A stretch of 64,000 nt of DNA from Bacteroidota bacterium (GTDB lineage: Bacteria > Bacteroidota > Bacteroidia > AKYH767-A > OLB10), in NCBI GenBank assembly GCA_019136655.1, contig JAGVTU010000017.1, positions 186,001 to 250,000 on the forward strand, written 5' to 3'. The notes below the pieces were generated by a model, which was not told the origin of the DNA, ran no database searches, and was given only the letters and a program-made list of their open reading frames with translations. A program made the position numbers and the translations under genes. Shown here in pieces: positions 44,405 through 53,456 of this stretch; positions within the stretch are counted from its first letter, which is position 1; every line of letters starts with the position of its first letter.

Positions 44405-45901
44405 TTATCGCCTGATTCGGTTCAATCCTGCCTTAGCCTTCTGGTCGAGGCTGTTTTGGTAATCGTGATTTTTCATGCTGAGTGCCTGCCGGTAATATTT
44501 TTCAGCTTCCGTAAAGTTCTTCTCTTTCTCATATATCTGTGCCAAAAAAACTGCCGCTGCCGCTGCATAATACTCTTTCATTGCTGACCCAATGCGAATC
44601 GTTTTTTCGTAATTGGTTTTCGCCTGTTCAGTAATATTCAGTTTATCAAATACTCTTGCTAAACGATATATATATTCCAACTTGTTTTCTACGCTGGGTA
44701 TATCACCTTCATCAGGTGTTGCCAGCAAATGCAATGCTTCCTTATAATTACCTCCGTCAAACAGAATCCTTGCTTTTAGCAGATATATATTAGGAATCAT
44801 TTTATTTCGGGCTTCTTTCTCAGCCTGATTATCTTCATCAGTAAAGGTGTTTCCTTTTGTGAGTAATAACGACATCCATTTTCTATAGCCGACAGTATCA
44901 GAATTCAAAAATTCTGTCCATGCCAATTTCTGATATGCAGCCTTTATAAAGCTATTTCCTTTATACAATTTAACATAATTATTGAAATTTGAGAATGACT
45001 CTGCATTTAGCTCTCCCAATTCAGCCAATCCTTTAATATAACTTAAATAATGTATTGGATATGAATCTTCAGGATAATTAAATTTATTGAGCATATCGAG
45101 TACCTTTTCACTCTTTCCTGCACTGTAATACAGATTACAGGCAAAGAAAATCTCCAATGGATTGTCGGTAACATTCATTTCCCTCAGAAGACTAAGAGTG
45201 CTGTTAATATCAGGTTGCAATTGCTGTTTGGTGAAAAGATAAATAAAGCCTGTTTCACGATGCATAAAACTAAACTCAGATTCGTTTGAATCTGAACTTT
45301 CATAAATACGCCTTAACTCATTGATTCCAGATTGAATATCACCATTCATTCCTGCAATAGTTACAAGCCACTGATAGTTTTCAGGAACAGCACCAATAAA
45401 CGCATGCAGCAATCCCAGACATTTATAATTGAGCAAAAATCCAGGGTATTTTCTGTTGTTCTGCTCCAACAATTTAAAAGCACGCCTTACTTCCAGTGCC
45501 CCTCCTACAAATTCTTTAAATTTAATTTTATTGAATGCAGTCATCAGATTGATCTCTGCCAATAAATAGTTTTTGTAAGGTGAGCCTTCTGCAGCCTCTC
45601 CAAATAATTTATTAAGTCTGTCACTGCTGTTTTTTAAAGCTGAAAAATCCTGTTGCTCTTCACCAATGAAGGTTCTCAGAAAGAGTATGTAATGATTCAG
45701 ATATTCCGGTATGAGGTTATCAGGGTGTTGTTTTTTTTCTGTATTCAGCAACTCAGTAGCCGACTGAAATTTGAGTGCATAAATATGATTATATGCATCC
45801 TTGCATCTGTTGTTAAAATCGAAATACTTAACAGTTCCTGCATCAGCCAACCGGAAACCCCAACATAACAAACAAAAAATGACAGTAAATTTCGACCTCA
45901 T
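44405..45901 (-). CDS. Secreted TPR-repeat protein
   Basis: 498 residues. A signal peptide ends at about residue 21 (WGFRLADAG). The protein is helical throughout, with TPR-like pairs such as YEKTIRIGSAMKEYYAAAAA and EKEKNFTEAEKYYRQALSM near the C-terminus. These repeats usually mediate protein-protein contacts in the periplasm. I recognise no narrower family. It stands alone between a 174-base gap and the divergent nhaA gene. Confidence 0.78.
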   Translation of the reverse strand: MRSKFTVIFCLLCWGFRLADAGTVKYFDFNNRCKDAYNHIYALKFQSATELLNTEKKQHPDNLIPEYLNHYILFLRTFIGEEQQDFSALKNSSDRLNKLFGEAAEGSPYKNYLLAEINLMTAFNKIKFKEFVGGALEVRRAFKLLEQNNRKYPGFLLNYKCLGLLHAFIGAVPENYQWLVTIAGMNGDIQSGINELRRIYESSDSNESEFSFMHRETGFIYLFTKQQLQPDINSTLSLLREMNVTDNPLEIFFACNLYYSAGKSEKVLDMLNKFNYPEDSYPIHYLSYIKGLAELGELNAESFSNFNNYVKLYKGNSFIKAAYQKLAWTEFLNSDTVGYRKWMSLLLTKGNTFTDEDNQAEKEARNKMIPNIYLLKARILFDGGNYKEALHLLATPDEGDIPSVENKLEYIYRLARVFDKLNITEQAKTNYEKTIRIGSAMKEYYAAAAAVFLAQIYEKEKNFTEAEKYYRQALSMKNHDYQNSLDQKAKAGLNRIRR

Positions 45902-45992
45902 TTGTCGGGTAAAATTAGATTAAATAAAGGTAAAAAAGTATCCCTGTTTAAATCAGATATTTCCATTTGATTACTAAGAAAAAATGAAAACT

Positions 45993-46000
45993 TATTTTTG
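45993..46000 (+). promoter_or_regulatory. -7 promoter element for nhaA, predicting a leaderless transcript
   Basis: TATTTTTG ends 5 bases before the GTG start of nhaA at 46006, so transcription would start at or next to the first codon. A TTTG at 45966-45969 is 23 bases upstream, longer than the usual 18-20. Confidence 0.5.
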
Positions 46001-46005
46001 CAGAT

Positions 46006-47181
46006 GTGACGAAGAAAAAAATCCTGCATCCAGTTAAGGTTTTGGCTGAACAAGGCAAATTATCGGGATTACTGCTTATACTGGCAACCATGTTATCGCT
46101 ATTGTTCAGCAACATGGAAATGACCGAACCCTATCCACACATTTGGGAAAAGCATATCAGCTTTTTACATTGGGATATATCTGTTCTGCATATTATCAAC
46201 GATGGCTTAATGGTCATCTTCTTTTTATTGGTTGGCCTTGAAATAAAGCGAGAATTTATTTCCGGTGAACTTGCAGGAAAACGCAAAGCCATGTTGCCCG
46301 TTATGGCTGCGCTTGGCGGAATGATAGTGCCGGGAATTATCTATGCAAGTTTAAACTTCAAAGACCCTCACCTGCTGAATGGTTGGGCTATTCCTACTGC
46401 CACCGATATTGCATTTTCGCTTGGAGTATTATCGTTGTTGGGCAACAGAGTTCCTTTCGGACTTAAAATATTTCTTACCGCTCTTGCTATTATTGATGAT
46501 CTTGGAGCTATCATCATCATCGCCTTGTTTTATACCGATGCCGAACATTTTCATATCACCTATCTCTTTTCAGCAATTGTTATCATAGCAATATTGTTTA
46601 TGCTTTCAAGAAAAGGTTTCTTCAATATATACCTTTGGATTTTAGCAGGAATAGTTACCTGGTATTATATTTTACAATCAGGTGTTCATGCTACTATTGC
46701 CGGTGTGCTGATTGCGTTCACTATTCCGTTAGAAAAATTAGAAGTATATGAACATAAACTTCAGACACCTGTCAACTATTTTATCTTGCCACTTTTTGCC
46801 CTTGCCAACACCGCCATTATTCTGTCGGCAGAAAGTATTACAGGATTATTCTCATCAGTTGGTTTAGGTGTGATGGCAGGATTGTTTATCGGAAAACCTC
46901 TTGGCATCACATTAGCATCATGGTTTGCGGTAAGGCAGAAATGGTGCTCCATGCCACGTAATGTTTCTGCTAAAATGCTCCTTGGCGCGGGAATGACTGC
47001 CGGTATAGGATTTACCATGTCTATTTTTATTGCTTCGTTATCCTTTAAAGATCAAAGTTTGTTGGATGCAGCCAAATTAGCCATCATACTTGCCTCTGCC
47101 ATTTCTGCCATTGCAGGTTTATTGTTTCTCAACAATACGCTTAAACCTCTACAGCCAAAAATTAAGGAGTTTGAAAAATAG
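46006..47181 (+). CDS. nhaA: Na+/H+ antiporter NhaA
   Basis: 391 residues with about 12 membrane helices. NhaA signatures: INDGLMVIFFLLVGLEIKRE, AIPTATDIAFSLGVLSL and the ion-binding aspartates in LAIIDDLGAIIII, followed by IAGVLIAFTIPLE and a GAGMTAGIGFTMSIF helix. The protein exchanges cytoplasmic Na+ for H+ and helps pH and salt homeostasis. Translation starts at a GTG at 46006: an in-frame TGA (45985) lies just upstream and no ATG is available. The bases ATG TGA (46004-46009) overlap this start in another frame. Confidence 0.95.
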   Translation: MTKKKILHPVKVLAEQGKLSGLLLILATMLSLLFSNMEMTEPYPHIWEKHISFLHWDISVLHIINDGLMVIFFLLVGLEIKREFISGELAGKRKAMLPVMAALGGMIVPGIIYASLNFKDPHLLNGWAIPTATDIAFSLGVLSLLGNRVPFGLKIFLTALAIIDDLGAIIIIALFYTDAEHFHITYLFSAIVIIAILFMLSRKGFFNIYLWILAGIVTWYYILQSGVHATIAGVLIAFTIPLEKLEVYEHKLQTPVNYFILPLFALANTAIILSAESITGLFSSVGLGVMAGLFIGKPLGITLASWFAVRQKWCSMPRNVSAKMLLGAGMTAGIGFTMSIFIASLSFKDQSLLDAAKLAIILASAISAIAGLLFLNNTLKPLQPKIKEFEK

Positions 47182-47185
47182 TAGC

Positions 47186-48490
47186 TCACTTAATCAGCGT
47201 TCCGCTGATTCGTTTAAGTGATGTTTCAGCAACTTTGGCATCGTAGGCAGCACTGATGTAATCCGTTTGGGCCTGTAAGTAACTTTGCTGAATATCTTTT
47301 AACTGCAACTCGCTGATAGTTCCATTGCGATACCGTTCAAGTGCAAGCCTGACAGTTTCGTTCGACATTTCGCTGTTCTGCTTTTCCATCTGAGCAATAT
47401 CAAGTAAGTTTTTGAAATTTTGCCATGCTATCAGCAAATCGCCTTCGAGAGAATTTTTTAACTGATCAAAAGAAATTCTGCTATTCTCATAATCAAGTTT
47501 TGCATTACGGATGGCACGAGATGAATTAAAACCGTTAAACAAATTATATGTCACCGTAAAACCGTAATTGAAGCCCTTGCTCCTGCTCTCTAAAATCAGT
47601 CCGGATTGCGAAGTGGAATTAGTAAAAGAATAATTTCCATTGAGACCAATGAGCGGATATCTTAGCGACTGATATTCTTTTACAGTTAGTCCGGCTATTT
47701 TAGTGTCATGTTGTGCCCGCACAAGTTCCGAATTGGAAGATGAAAGGCTGCTTAAAAGCTGATTATATTCACCCGGTTCACCAAACTGAAATTCTTCCAT
47801 CACATCAAATTGAGTGGTTACATCCTGCGCCAATAATTTATTCAGCGCCACTTTTGCATTATCTATCGCTACCAGTTGTTTTTTATAATTTGCACGAAAA
47901 GAATTGAGATCAACCTGCGCCTGCAACCATTCTACCTTAGAATAAATTCCTGTTTGAAATTTTGCTTTGGCAACCTCTTCTTTTATTTGTGCAATAATAA
48001 CGGAACTGTCAATTGCAATGAGCAAAGCTTTTTGTTTAACAATATTAAAATAGGCTGCAATAATCTGTTCGGTAGTTTGCTCTATCTGCATACGTACGGT
48101 TGACTCGCCTGCTGTTTCTATTTCTTTAAGTTTTTGATACGTAGCAAACATTTTAAAACCATCAAATACCGTCCAGTTTAAAGCAGCATAAGCATTAAGA
48201 CTATGGGCAACAGCACCGGTTTTATCAGATTCAGACCCACTTGAAAATTTTTGCTTTGAATCCGTAACACTGTTCGTCTGAGTAAGTCCAACATCAGCTT
48301 TGGGCAACATACCTGCATTGCCGGGAGTAGCAACATTTGAAAGCATTTCCTGAGTATTGCGAACAATTCTGATATCGTAATTATTTTTTAAGGCTGTTTC
48401 TATAGCCTGCTGAAGACTGATTGTATTCTGTGCATTACTTATAGAAGCAAACAGCGCTGCTGAAATTAAAAAAACAAAATATTTATTCAT
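47186..48490 (-). CDS. TolC-family outer-membrane efflux protein
   Basis: 434 residues. A signal peptide ends near residue 20 (ASISNAQN). It has two repeats of the TolC/OEP family: ISLQQAIETALKNNYDI at the start, and GLTVKEYQSLRYPLIGL in the second half, with long coiled-coil helices. It would form the outer-membrane channel of the RND pump encoded directly upstream. Its ATG overlaps the end of the RND permease gene by 8 bases. The 3' end is only 4 bases from the convergent nhaA stop. Confidence 0.93.
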   Translation of the reverse strand: MNKYFVFLISAALFASISNAQNTISLQQAIETALKNNYDIRIVRNTQEMLSNVATPGNAGMLPKADVGLTQTNSVTDSKQKFSSGSESDKTGAVAHSLNAYAALNWTVFDGFKMFATYQKLKEIETAGESTVRMQIEQTTEQIIAAYFNIVKQKALLIAIDSSVIIAQIKEEVAKAKFQTGIYSKVEWLQAQVDLNSFRANYKKQLVAIDNAKVALNKLLAQDVTTQFDVMEEFQFGEPGEYNQLLSSLSSSNSELVRAQHDTKIAGLTVKEYQSLRYPLIGLNGNYSFTNSTSQSGLILESRSKGFNYGFTVTYNLFNGFNSSRAIRNAKLDYENSRISFDQLKNSLEGDLLIAWQNFKNLLDIAQMEKQNSEMSNETVRLALERYRNGTISELQLKDIQQSYLQAQTDYISAAYDAKVAETSLKRISGTLIK

Positions 48491-51400
48491 GTGCGATTTT
48501 TCTTTTACGTGACATGATTGAATACATAGCAGGTATTACAAACAAGGTGAGGATTAATGAAAACAACAACCCTCCTATCACAACAATACCCATGGAAATG
48601 CGGCTTTTGGCTCCGGCACCAATAGCCAAAGCAATTGGTAATGCACCAAGCATGGTAGCAAGGCTTGTCATAAGGATTGGTCGAAACCTTGATACAGCCG
48701 CTTCAATAGTAGCATCTAACATAGCCATTCCTTGCTCACGTTTTTGATTGGCAAATTCGACAATCAGAATTCCGTTTTTAGTAACAAGTCCTATGAGCAT
48801 AATGATTCCTATCTCACTGAAAATATTCAGTGTCTGGCCAAATATCCAGAGAGACAATACAGCACCCGCTAACGCAAGAGGAACGGTAATCATTATGATA
48901 AACGGATCAATAAAACTTTCGAACTGTGCTGCAAGAATGAGATAAATCAAAATCAATGCAAGTCCAAAAGCAAATGAAATATTTGAACCACTTTCGGCAT
49001 AATCTCTTGATGCACCGCTTAGGTCTGTAGTAAAGCTTTCGTCAAGTACATTTGAAGCAATTCGGTTCATTTCATCAACACCATCGCCTACAGTTTTTCC
49101 CTGCGCAAGTCCTGCAGATATGGTAGCAGATTCGTAACGGTTAAAATTATATAACTGAGGCGGACTGCTTTTCTCCACTACAGTAACCACATTGTCCAAC
49201 TGTATCAGTTCTCCCTGTTGATTTCTCACAAACAAAGATTTTAAATCCAATGGTTCATCGCGGTTGGCTCTGTCAAACTGAGCTATCACCTGATACTGCT
49301 TACCAAACATTTCAAAATAAGAAAACCGCTGGCCACTGAAAGCAAGTTGCATAGTTTGTGCAATATCTTTGACAGATAGCCCTAAACTTTTCGCTTTTTC
49401 ACGGTCTATTTCCACATCAATTTCAGGTTTGTTAAATTTAAGATTCACATCCACGCCCTGAAACACGTTGCTTTTTTGTGCTTCCTCCATGAATTTTGGT
49501 ACAGCTTCGCGAAGCTTGTCAAAATCCTGAGTCTTCAAAACATATTGAACAGGGAAAGATGATGACGCTCCTCCCCCACCTGCAGAAATGGTTTGCTGTT
49601 GCAACACGAAAGTTTTAGCCTGCTGAAAATTACGTGCCTTGCTGCTGAGATAGTCTGCAATCATTTGTTGCGAACGCTGACGCTGAGCAGGATCAGTAAG
49701 AGTAACACGGGCAAAACCTGTATTAACAGCTCCACTTCCTGAAAAACTTGGCGCAGTCACTGTCAGAAGCACTTTCTTTTCAGGAATAGAGTCATTAATA
49801 AAATCTGCCAATTTATTTATGTAATCATCCGTGTATTCATAAGATACGCCTTCAGGTGCAATGATTGACAGACGCAAAAAACTTCTGTCATCCAAAGGAG
49901 CCAGTTCACTCTGCAGATTTTTGCCAACAACAAAAATCAATACTCCGGAAATAAGAATAATGACGTATGCCAGGTAGCGTTTTTTCATAAATCGCGTCAG
50001 CAGATTTTTATAACTGTTGTTCATCCATTCGAAAAATGGCTCTGTACGCTGATAAAACTTACTGTGTTTTTGACCTTTGCGAAGCATTTTGGCATTCAGC
50101 ATAGGAGTAAGTGTAAGTGATACAAATGCTGAAATAAGTACAGCTCCTGCTATGACAACACCAAACTCACGGAACAACCTACCCACAAAACCCTGAAGAA
50201 AAATAATAGGAAGAAACACTGCGGCCAAAGTGATGGATGTTGAAACTACTGCAAAAAATATCTCCCTTGATCCTTCATGAGCAGCTTTTACAGGATCCAT
50301 TCCTGCTTCAACTTTTTTATAAATATTTTCAGTTACAACTATACCATCATCAACTACAAGACCTGTTGCCAAAACGATTGCAAGCAATGTCAATACATTT
50401 ATACTAAACCCTGTAAGGTACATGATGAAAAATGCTCCTATGAGCGAAACCGGAATATCTATCAAAGGCCTGAATGCAATAATCCAGTCGCGGAAAAACA
50501 AATAGATAATCAGGATAACCAGTACGATGGCAATAAAAATGGTTTCTTTTACTTCGGAAACAGATTGCTGAACAAATCGTGTGTTGTCCATTGCAATATT
50601 TAATTTGTAATCGGAAGATAAATCCCGCTTAATCAAATCAAATCGTTTATAGAATTCTTCAGCAATATCCAGGTAGTTGCTGCCAGGTTGTGGTACCAGT
50701 GCAACAGCTACCATTGGCACTCCTGATTCTTTAAGTATTGTTTCTTCGTTTTCAGGACCTAATGTTGCATAACCTATATCAGAAAGTTTGATTAACTGAG
50801 TGCCTGAATTGCCAATAATCAGGTTATTAAATTCTTCCGGATTTCTTAACTTTCCATAAGTGTTAACGATAAGTTCTGTTTTATTACCTGCTAATTTTCC
50901 TGCCGGTAATTCCACATTTTCTCTGTTTAATGCATTTAAAACATCTAACGGTGTCAGTCGAAATGCAGCAAGGCGACCCGGATCCATCCAAATGCGCATG
51001 GCATATTTTTTCTGTCCCCAAATCTGTACAGAACTTACACCGGGAATTGTCTGAAGTCGTTCGGCAACCACATTTTCTGCAAAATCACTTACCTGTAATT
51101 GGTTCTTTGTATCACTCTGAATCGTCATGGAGATGATTGCATCAGAGTTTGCATCGGCCTTACTTACCACAGGTGGTGCATCAATATCCTGTGGCAACTG
51201 ACGTAATGCCTGAGACACTTTATCTCTTACATCATTGGCAGCAGCTTCAAGATCGGCATCGAGATTAAACTCAACCGTAATATTGCTCATGCCCTGTGCG
51301 CTGATACTTGAAATATTTCTAATACCTGCAATACCGTTTATGGCTTTTTCGAGCGGCTCGGTAATCTGAGATTTGATAACATTAGCATTTGCTCCGGCAT

Positions 51401-51551
51401 AGCTTGTACGCACGGAAATGATAGGTGGATCAATGGAAGGAAACTCGCGTACACCAAGATAATTAAAACCTATAATTCCGAAAATGATAATGAGAATACT
51501 CATTACCATAGCAAGTACGGGCCTGTTAATACTTACAGAGGAGATATTCAT
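48483..51551 (-). CDS. RND efflux permease, AcrB/HAE1 family
   Basis: 1022 residues, about the length of AcrB. Twelve membrane helices in two halves; the proton-relay aspartates lie in VLATGLVVDDGIVVTE and the lysine in GLVTKNGILIVEF. The N-terminal ISINRPVLAMVMSILI and the GAGAKSRISMGIVVIGG segments are typical of hydrophobe/amphiphile exporters. It would expel drugs, dyes or lipids with proton energy. The start codon overlaps the stop of the adaptor gene by 4 bases (ATGA) and its end overlaps the TolC-like gene, so the pump is one operon. The substrate is not predictable. Confidence 0.95.
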   Translation of the reverse strand: MNISSVSINRPVLAMVMSILIIIFGIIGFNYLGVREFPSIDPPIISVRTSYAGANANVIKSQITEPLEKAINGIAGIRNISSISAQGMSNITVEFNLDADLEAAANDVRDKVSQALRQLPQDIDAPPVVSKADANSDAIISMTIQSDTKNQLQVSDFAENVVAERLQTIPGVSSVQIWGQKKYAMRIWMDPGRLAAFRLTPLDVLNALNRENVELPAGKLAGNKTELIVNTYGKLRNPEEFNNLIIGNSGTQLIKLSDIGYATLGPENEETILKESGVPMVAVALVPQPGSNYLDIAEEFYKRFDLIKRDLSSDYKLNIAMDNTRFVQQSVSEVKETIFIAIVLVILIIYLFFRDWIIAFRPLIDIPVSLIGAFFIMYLTGFSINVLTLLAIVLATGLVVDDGIVVTENIYKKVEAGMDPVKAAHEGSREIFFAVVSTSITLAAVFLPIIFLQGFVGRLFREFGVVIAGAVLISAFVSLTLTPMLNAKMLRKGQKHSKFYQRTEPFFEWMNNSYKNLLTRFMKKRYLAYVIILISGVLIFVVGKNLQSELAPLDDRSFLRLSIIAPEGVSYEYTDDYINKLADFINDSIPEKKVLLTVTAPSFSGSGAVNTGFARVTLTDPAQRQRSQQMIADYLSSKARNFQQAKTFVLQQQTISAGGGGASSSFPVQYVLKTQDFDKLREAVPKFMEEAQKSNVFQGVDVNLKFNKPEIDVEIDREKAKSLGLSVKDIAQTMQLAFSGQRFSYFEMFGKQYQVIAQFDRANRDEPLDLKSLFVRNQQGELIQLDNVVTVVEKSSPPQLYNFNRYESATISAGLAQGKTVGDGVDEMNRIASNVLDESFTTDLSGASRDYAESGSNISFAFGLALILIYLILAAQFESFIDPFIIMITVPLALAGAVLSLWIFGQTLNIFSEIGIIMLIGLVTKNGILIVEFANQKREQGMAMLDATIEAAVSRFRPILMTSLATMLGALPIALAIGAGAKSRISMGIVVIGGLLFSLILTLFVIPAMYSIMSRKRKIAHE

Positions 51552-52603
51552 ATTTGTCCTCCTGCAGTGGATTTAACTTCTTTCAATACAACATTCATTT
51601 CCGGTTTCAGAAACATAATTCCTGTAGTAATAATTGTATCTCCTTCATTTAATCCTTCAATCACTTCAACCTTGGCATCAGTTCTTATTCCTGATATAAT
51701 AGGCACTTGTTTTACTTTTCCTGCTTCATAACGATAAACGGTTTGACCTTTCAATACAGGTATTACTGTTTCTGTTGGTACCATTATCGTATTTATTGAT
51801 GCTGCCTGCACATCTACTCTTACATAACTGCCGGGTAATATCTTACCGTTTTTATTATCAGCTATTGCTCTGAGTTGCAAAGCACGTGTGTCGGTCGTAA
51901 TTTTTGGGTCCATGGCATATATTCTCGCTTTGAATTTAAGTTGCGAAGCTTCATTAATACAAATAATGGAGTCGCCAAGGTGTATATTGGCACTGTATTT
52001 TTCAGGAACAGAAAAGTCAACTTTTACTGTATTCATACGTTGCAATGAGGCAATTTGAGTCTGAGGAGTTACATATCCTCCTTCACTTACATATCGCAAT
52101 CCAATCACTCCGTCAAATGGAGCTTTAATAGATGCTTTCTGTAAAGTAGCCTGCAGATTTTGCAAGTCAGCTTTCAATGTTTCAACCTGTGTTTTGGCAA
52201 CATCATATTCCTGCTGACTCGTTGCATTAATTTTTAGCATTGCTTCCTGACGGCTCAACTGAAGCTGATTCAAATTTATCTGTTCCTGTGTTTTTTTTAT
52301 TTGTGCTTTAATATCATCATCGTAAATCTGCAGTAACAAATCCCCTTTGCGCACATGCGAGCCTTCTTTAAAAAATATTCCTGTTATTCTGCCTGACAAC
52401 TCTGCTTTTAAATCAACGGACTCGTCTGCTAAGACTGTGCCAGTGCTGCGTATGATATTTTCTAATTTTTCCTTCTGCAGAATAAGAGCGTTAACCTGCA
52501 TGGGTTGTTTCTTTGCATTTGAAGCTTCATTCTTTTTATCGCCTGAACGACAACTGAAAATAAATATACTTAAAACGAACAGTAATGTTGTTAATGGCCT
52601 CAT
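51548..52603 (-). CDS. RND efflux periplasmic adaptor (membrane fusion protein)
   Basis: 351 residues. A lipoprotein signal ends at IFIFSC (Cys18). The hairpin and lipoyl halves are visible: ELSGRITGIFFKEGSHVRKGD, a long helical pair to about residue 160, then KASIKAPFDGVIGLRYVSEG, followed by a beta barrel (YSANIHLGDSIICI). It links the permease to the TolC-like channel. It is the first gene of the operon, with a promoter 34 bases upstream. Confidence 0.94.
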   Translation of the reverse strand: MRPLTTLLFVLSIFIFSCRSGDKKNEASNAKKQPMQVNALILQKEKLENIIRSTGTVLADESVDLKAELSGRITGIFFKEGSHVRKGDLLLQIYDDDIKAQIKKTQEQINLNQLQLSRQEAMLKINATSQQEYDVAKTQVETLKADLQNLQATLQKASIKAPFDGVIGLRYVSEGGYVTPQTQIASLQRMNTVKVDFSVPEKYSANIHLGDSIICINEASQLKFKARIYAMDPKITTDTRALQLRAIADNKNGKILPGSYVRVDVQAASINTIMVPTETVIPVLKGQTVYRYEAGKVKQVPIISGIRTDAKVEVIEGLNEGDTIITTGIMFLKPEMNVVLKEVKSTAGGQI

Positions 52604-52636
52604 TATTCAAATTGTTTAAACCGTATGAAAAAAATG

Positions 52637-52664
52637 CAAAATTAACTGAATAATTCTTTCTCAA
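52637..52664 (-). promoter_or_regulatory. Promoter of the RND efflux operon
   Basis: On the minus strand TTG (52664-52662), 17 bases, then TAATTTTG (52644-52637), 34 bases before the adaptor ATG. Spacing is slightly short of the usual 18-20. Confidence 0.5.
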
Positions 52665-52679
52665 GAATTCAATCATCAA

Positions 52680-53414
52680 TCATTCATCATCATGTCTCTT
52701 CTTCTGTTTATTTAGGGGCTGTTCGTTAAAAAAATAACGGATGTCAACAGTGAGATAGTTACCCGAAATATCTGTCTGAAATATCTGATAATTCTTATGA
52801 CTGAATAATGTTCTGGAACGAAAAATAAAACTATATGGCCGGTGATAAGAAAATCCCAGGTAAAAATATCCTACCTTTTCCGTACGGTACTCAGCACCAA
52901 GGTTAGCCATCAGTGCAGGTTTTATCCAACTCTTACGCAGTCCTTCACTTTCAAATTCATCATCACCTACATAAATGTCTGACGGATAAAAATCAAAAGA
53001 ATTTCCGAGTGAGGCATCCATAAAAATTTTCTGCCCAAGCCGGATATATACCAACAATGAGACAGGTATTTCGTAGCCTATGAATTTGAAATTCTTTTGA
53101 TGAGAATAATTGGTGTCAATTAGCTGAAGTGTATAATTTCGTCTCACATAATTTATTCCTGTTTCAAGCGAAATACGATTACTGAAACCTCTTCGTATAA
53201 CCATTCCGGCACAATAACCTGAATTAGGTTTAACAATAACTTCGGCACCACCTTTTACGGCAGACTGTGCACCTGCACCAAAAAAGTCATTGTTAAAGAT
53301 TGGCTTAAACTGAAAACCCGCAGTGATAATTCCTTTTTGTGCAGTTAACGACTGAGAGAACATCAATACTATCAATGTCAGCACAATTTGTTTACTTCTC
53401 TTCAGAACAATCAT
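52680..53414 (-). CDS. Outer-membrane beta-barrel protein of unknown function
   Basis: 244 residues. A signal peptide ends near residue 26 (SQSLTAQKG). The body shows barrel-type alternating strands with aromatic girdle residues (GFSYHRPYSFIFRSRT) and a late strand ending YLTVDIRYFFN, followed by a basic tail. The layout fits small porin-family barrels (PF13568-like). It follows the exported VWA-like gene by 42 bases and may act with it. No narrower function can be assigned. Confidence 0.72.
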   Translation of the reverse strand: MIVLKRSKQIVLTLIVLMFSQSLTAQKGIITAGFQFKPIFNNDFFGAGAQSAVKGGAEVIVKPNSGYCAGMVIRRGFSNRISLETGINYVRRNYTLQLIDTNYSHQKNFKFIGYEIPVSLLVYIRLGQKIFMDASLGNSFDFYPSDIYVGDDEFESEGLRKSWIKPALMANLGAEYRTEKVGYFYLGFSYHRPYSFIFRSRTLFSHKNYQIFQTDISGNYLTVDIRYFFNEQPLNKQKKRHDDE

Positions 53415-53456
53415 ACACTTTCTCTAACCAAAGACTTAATAAACCAAAAATTAAAC

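Noticed and set aside
50277-50603. Plus-strand reading frame inside the RND permease gene
   Set aside because: It lies wholly antisense to strongly conserved permease sequence and has no promoter or family match.
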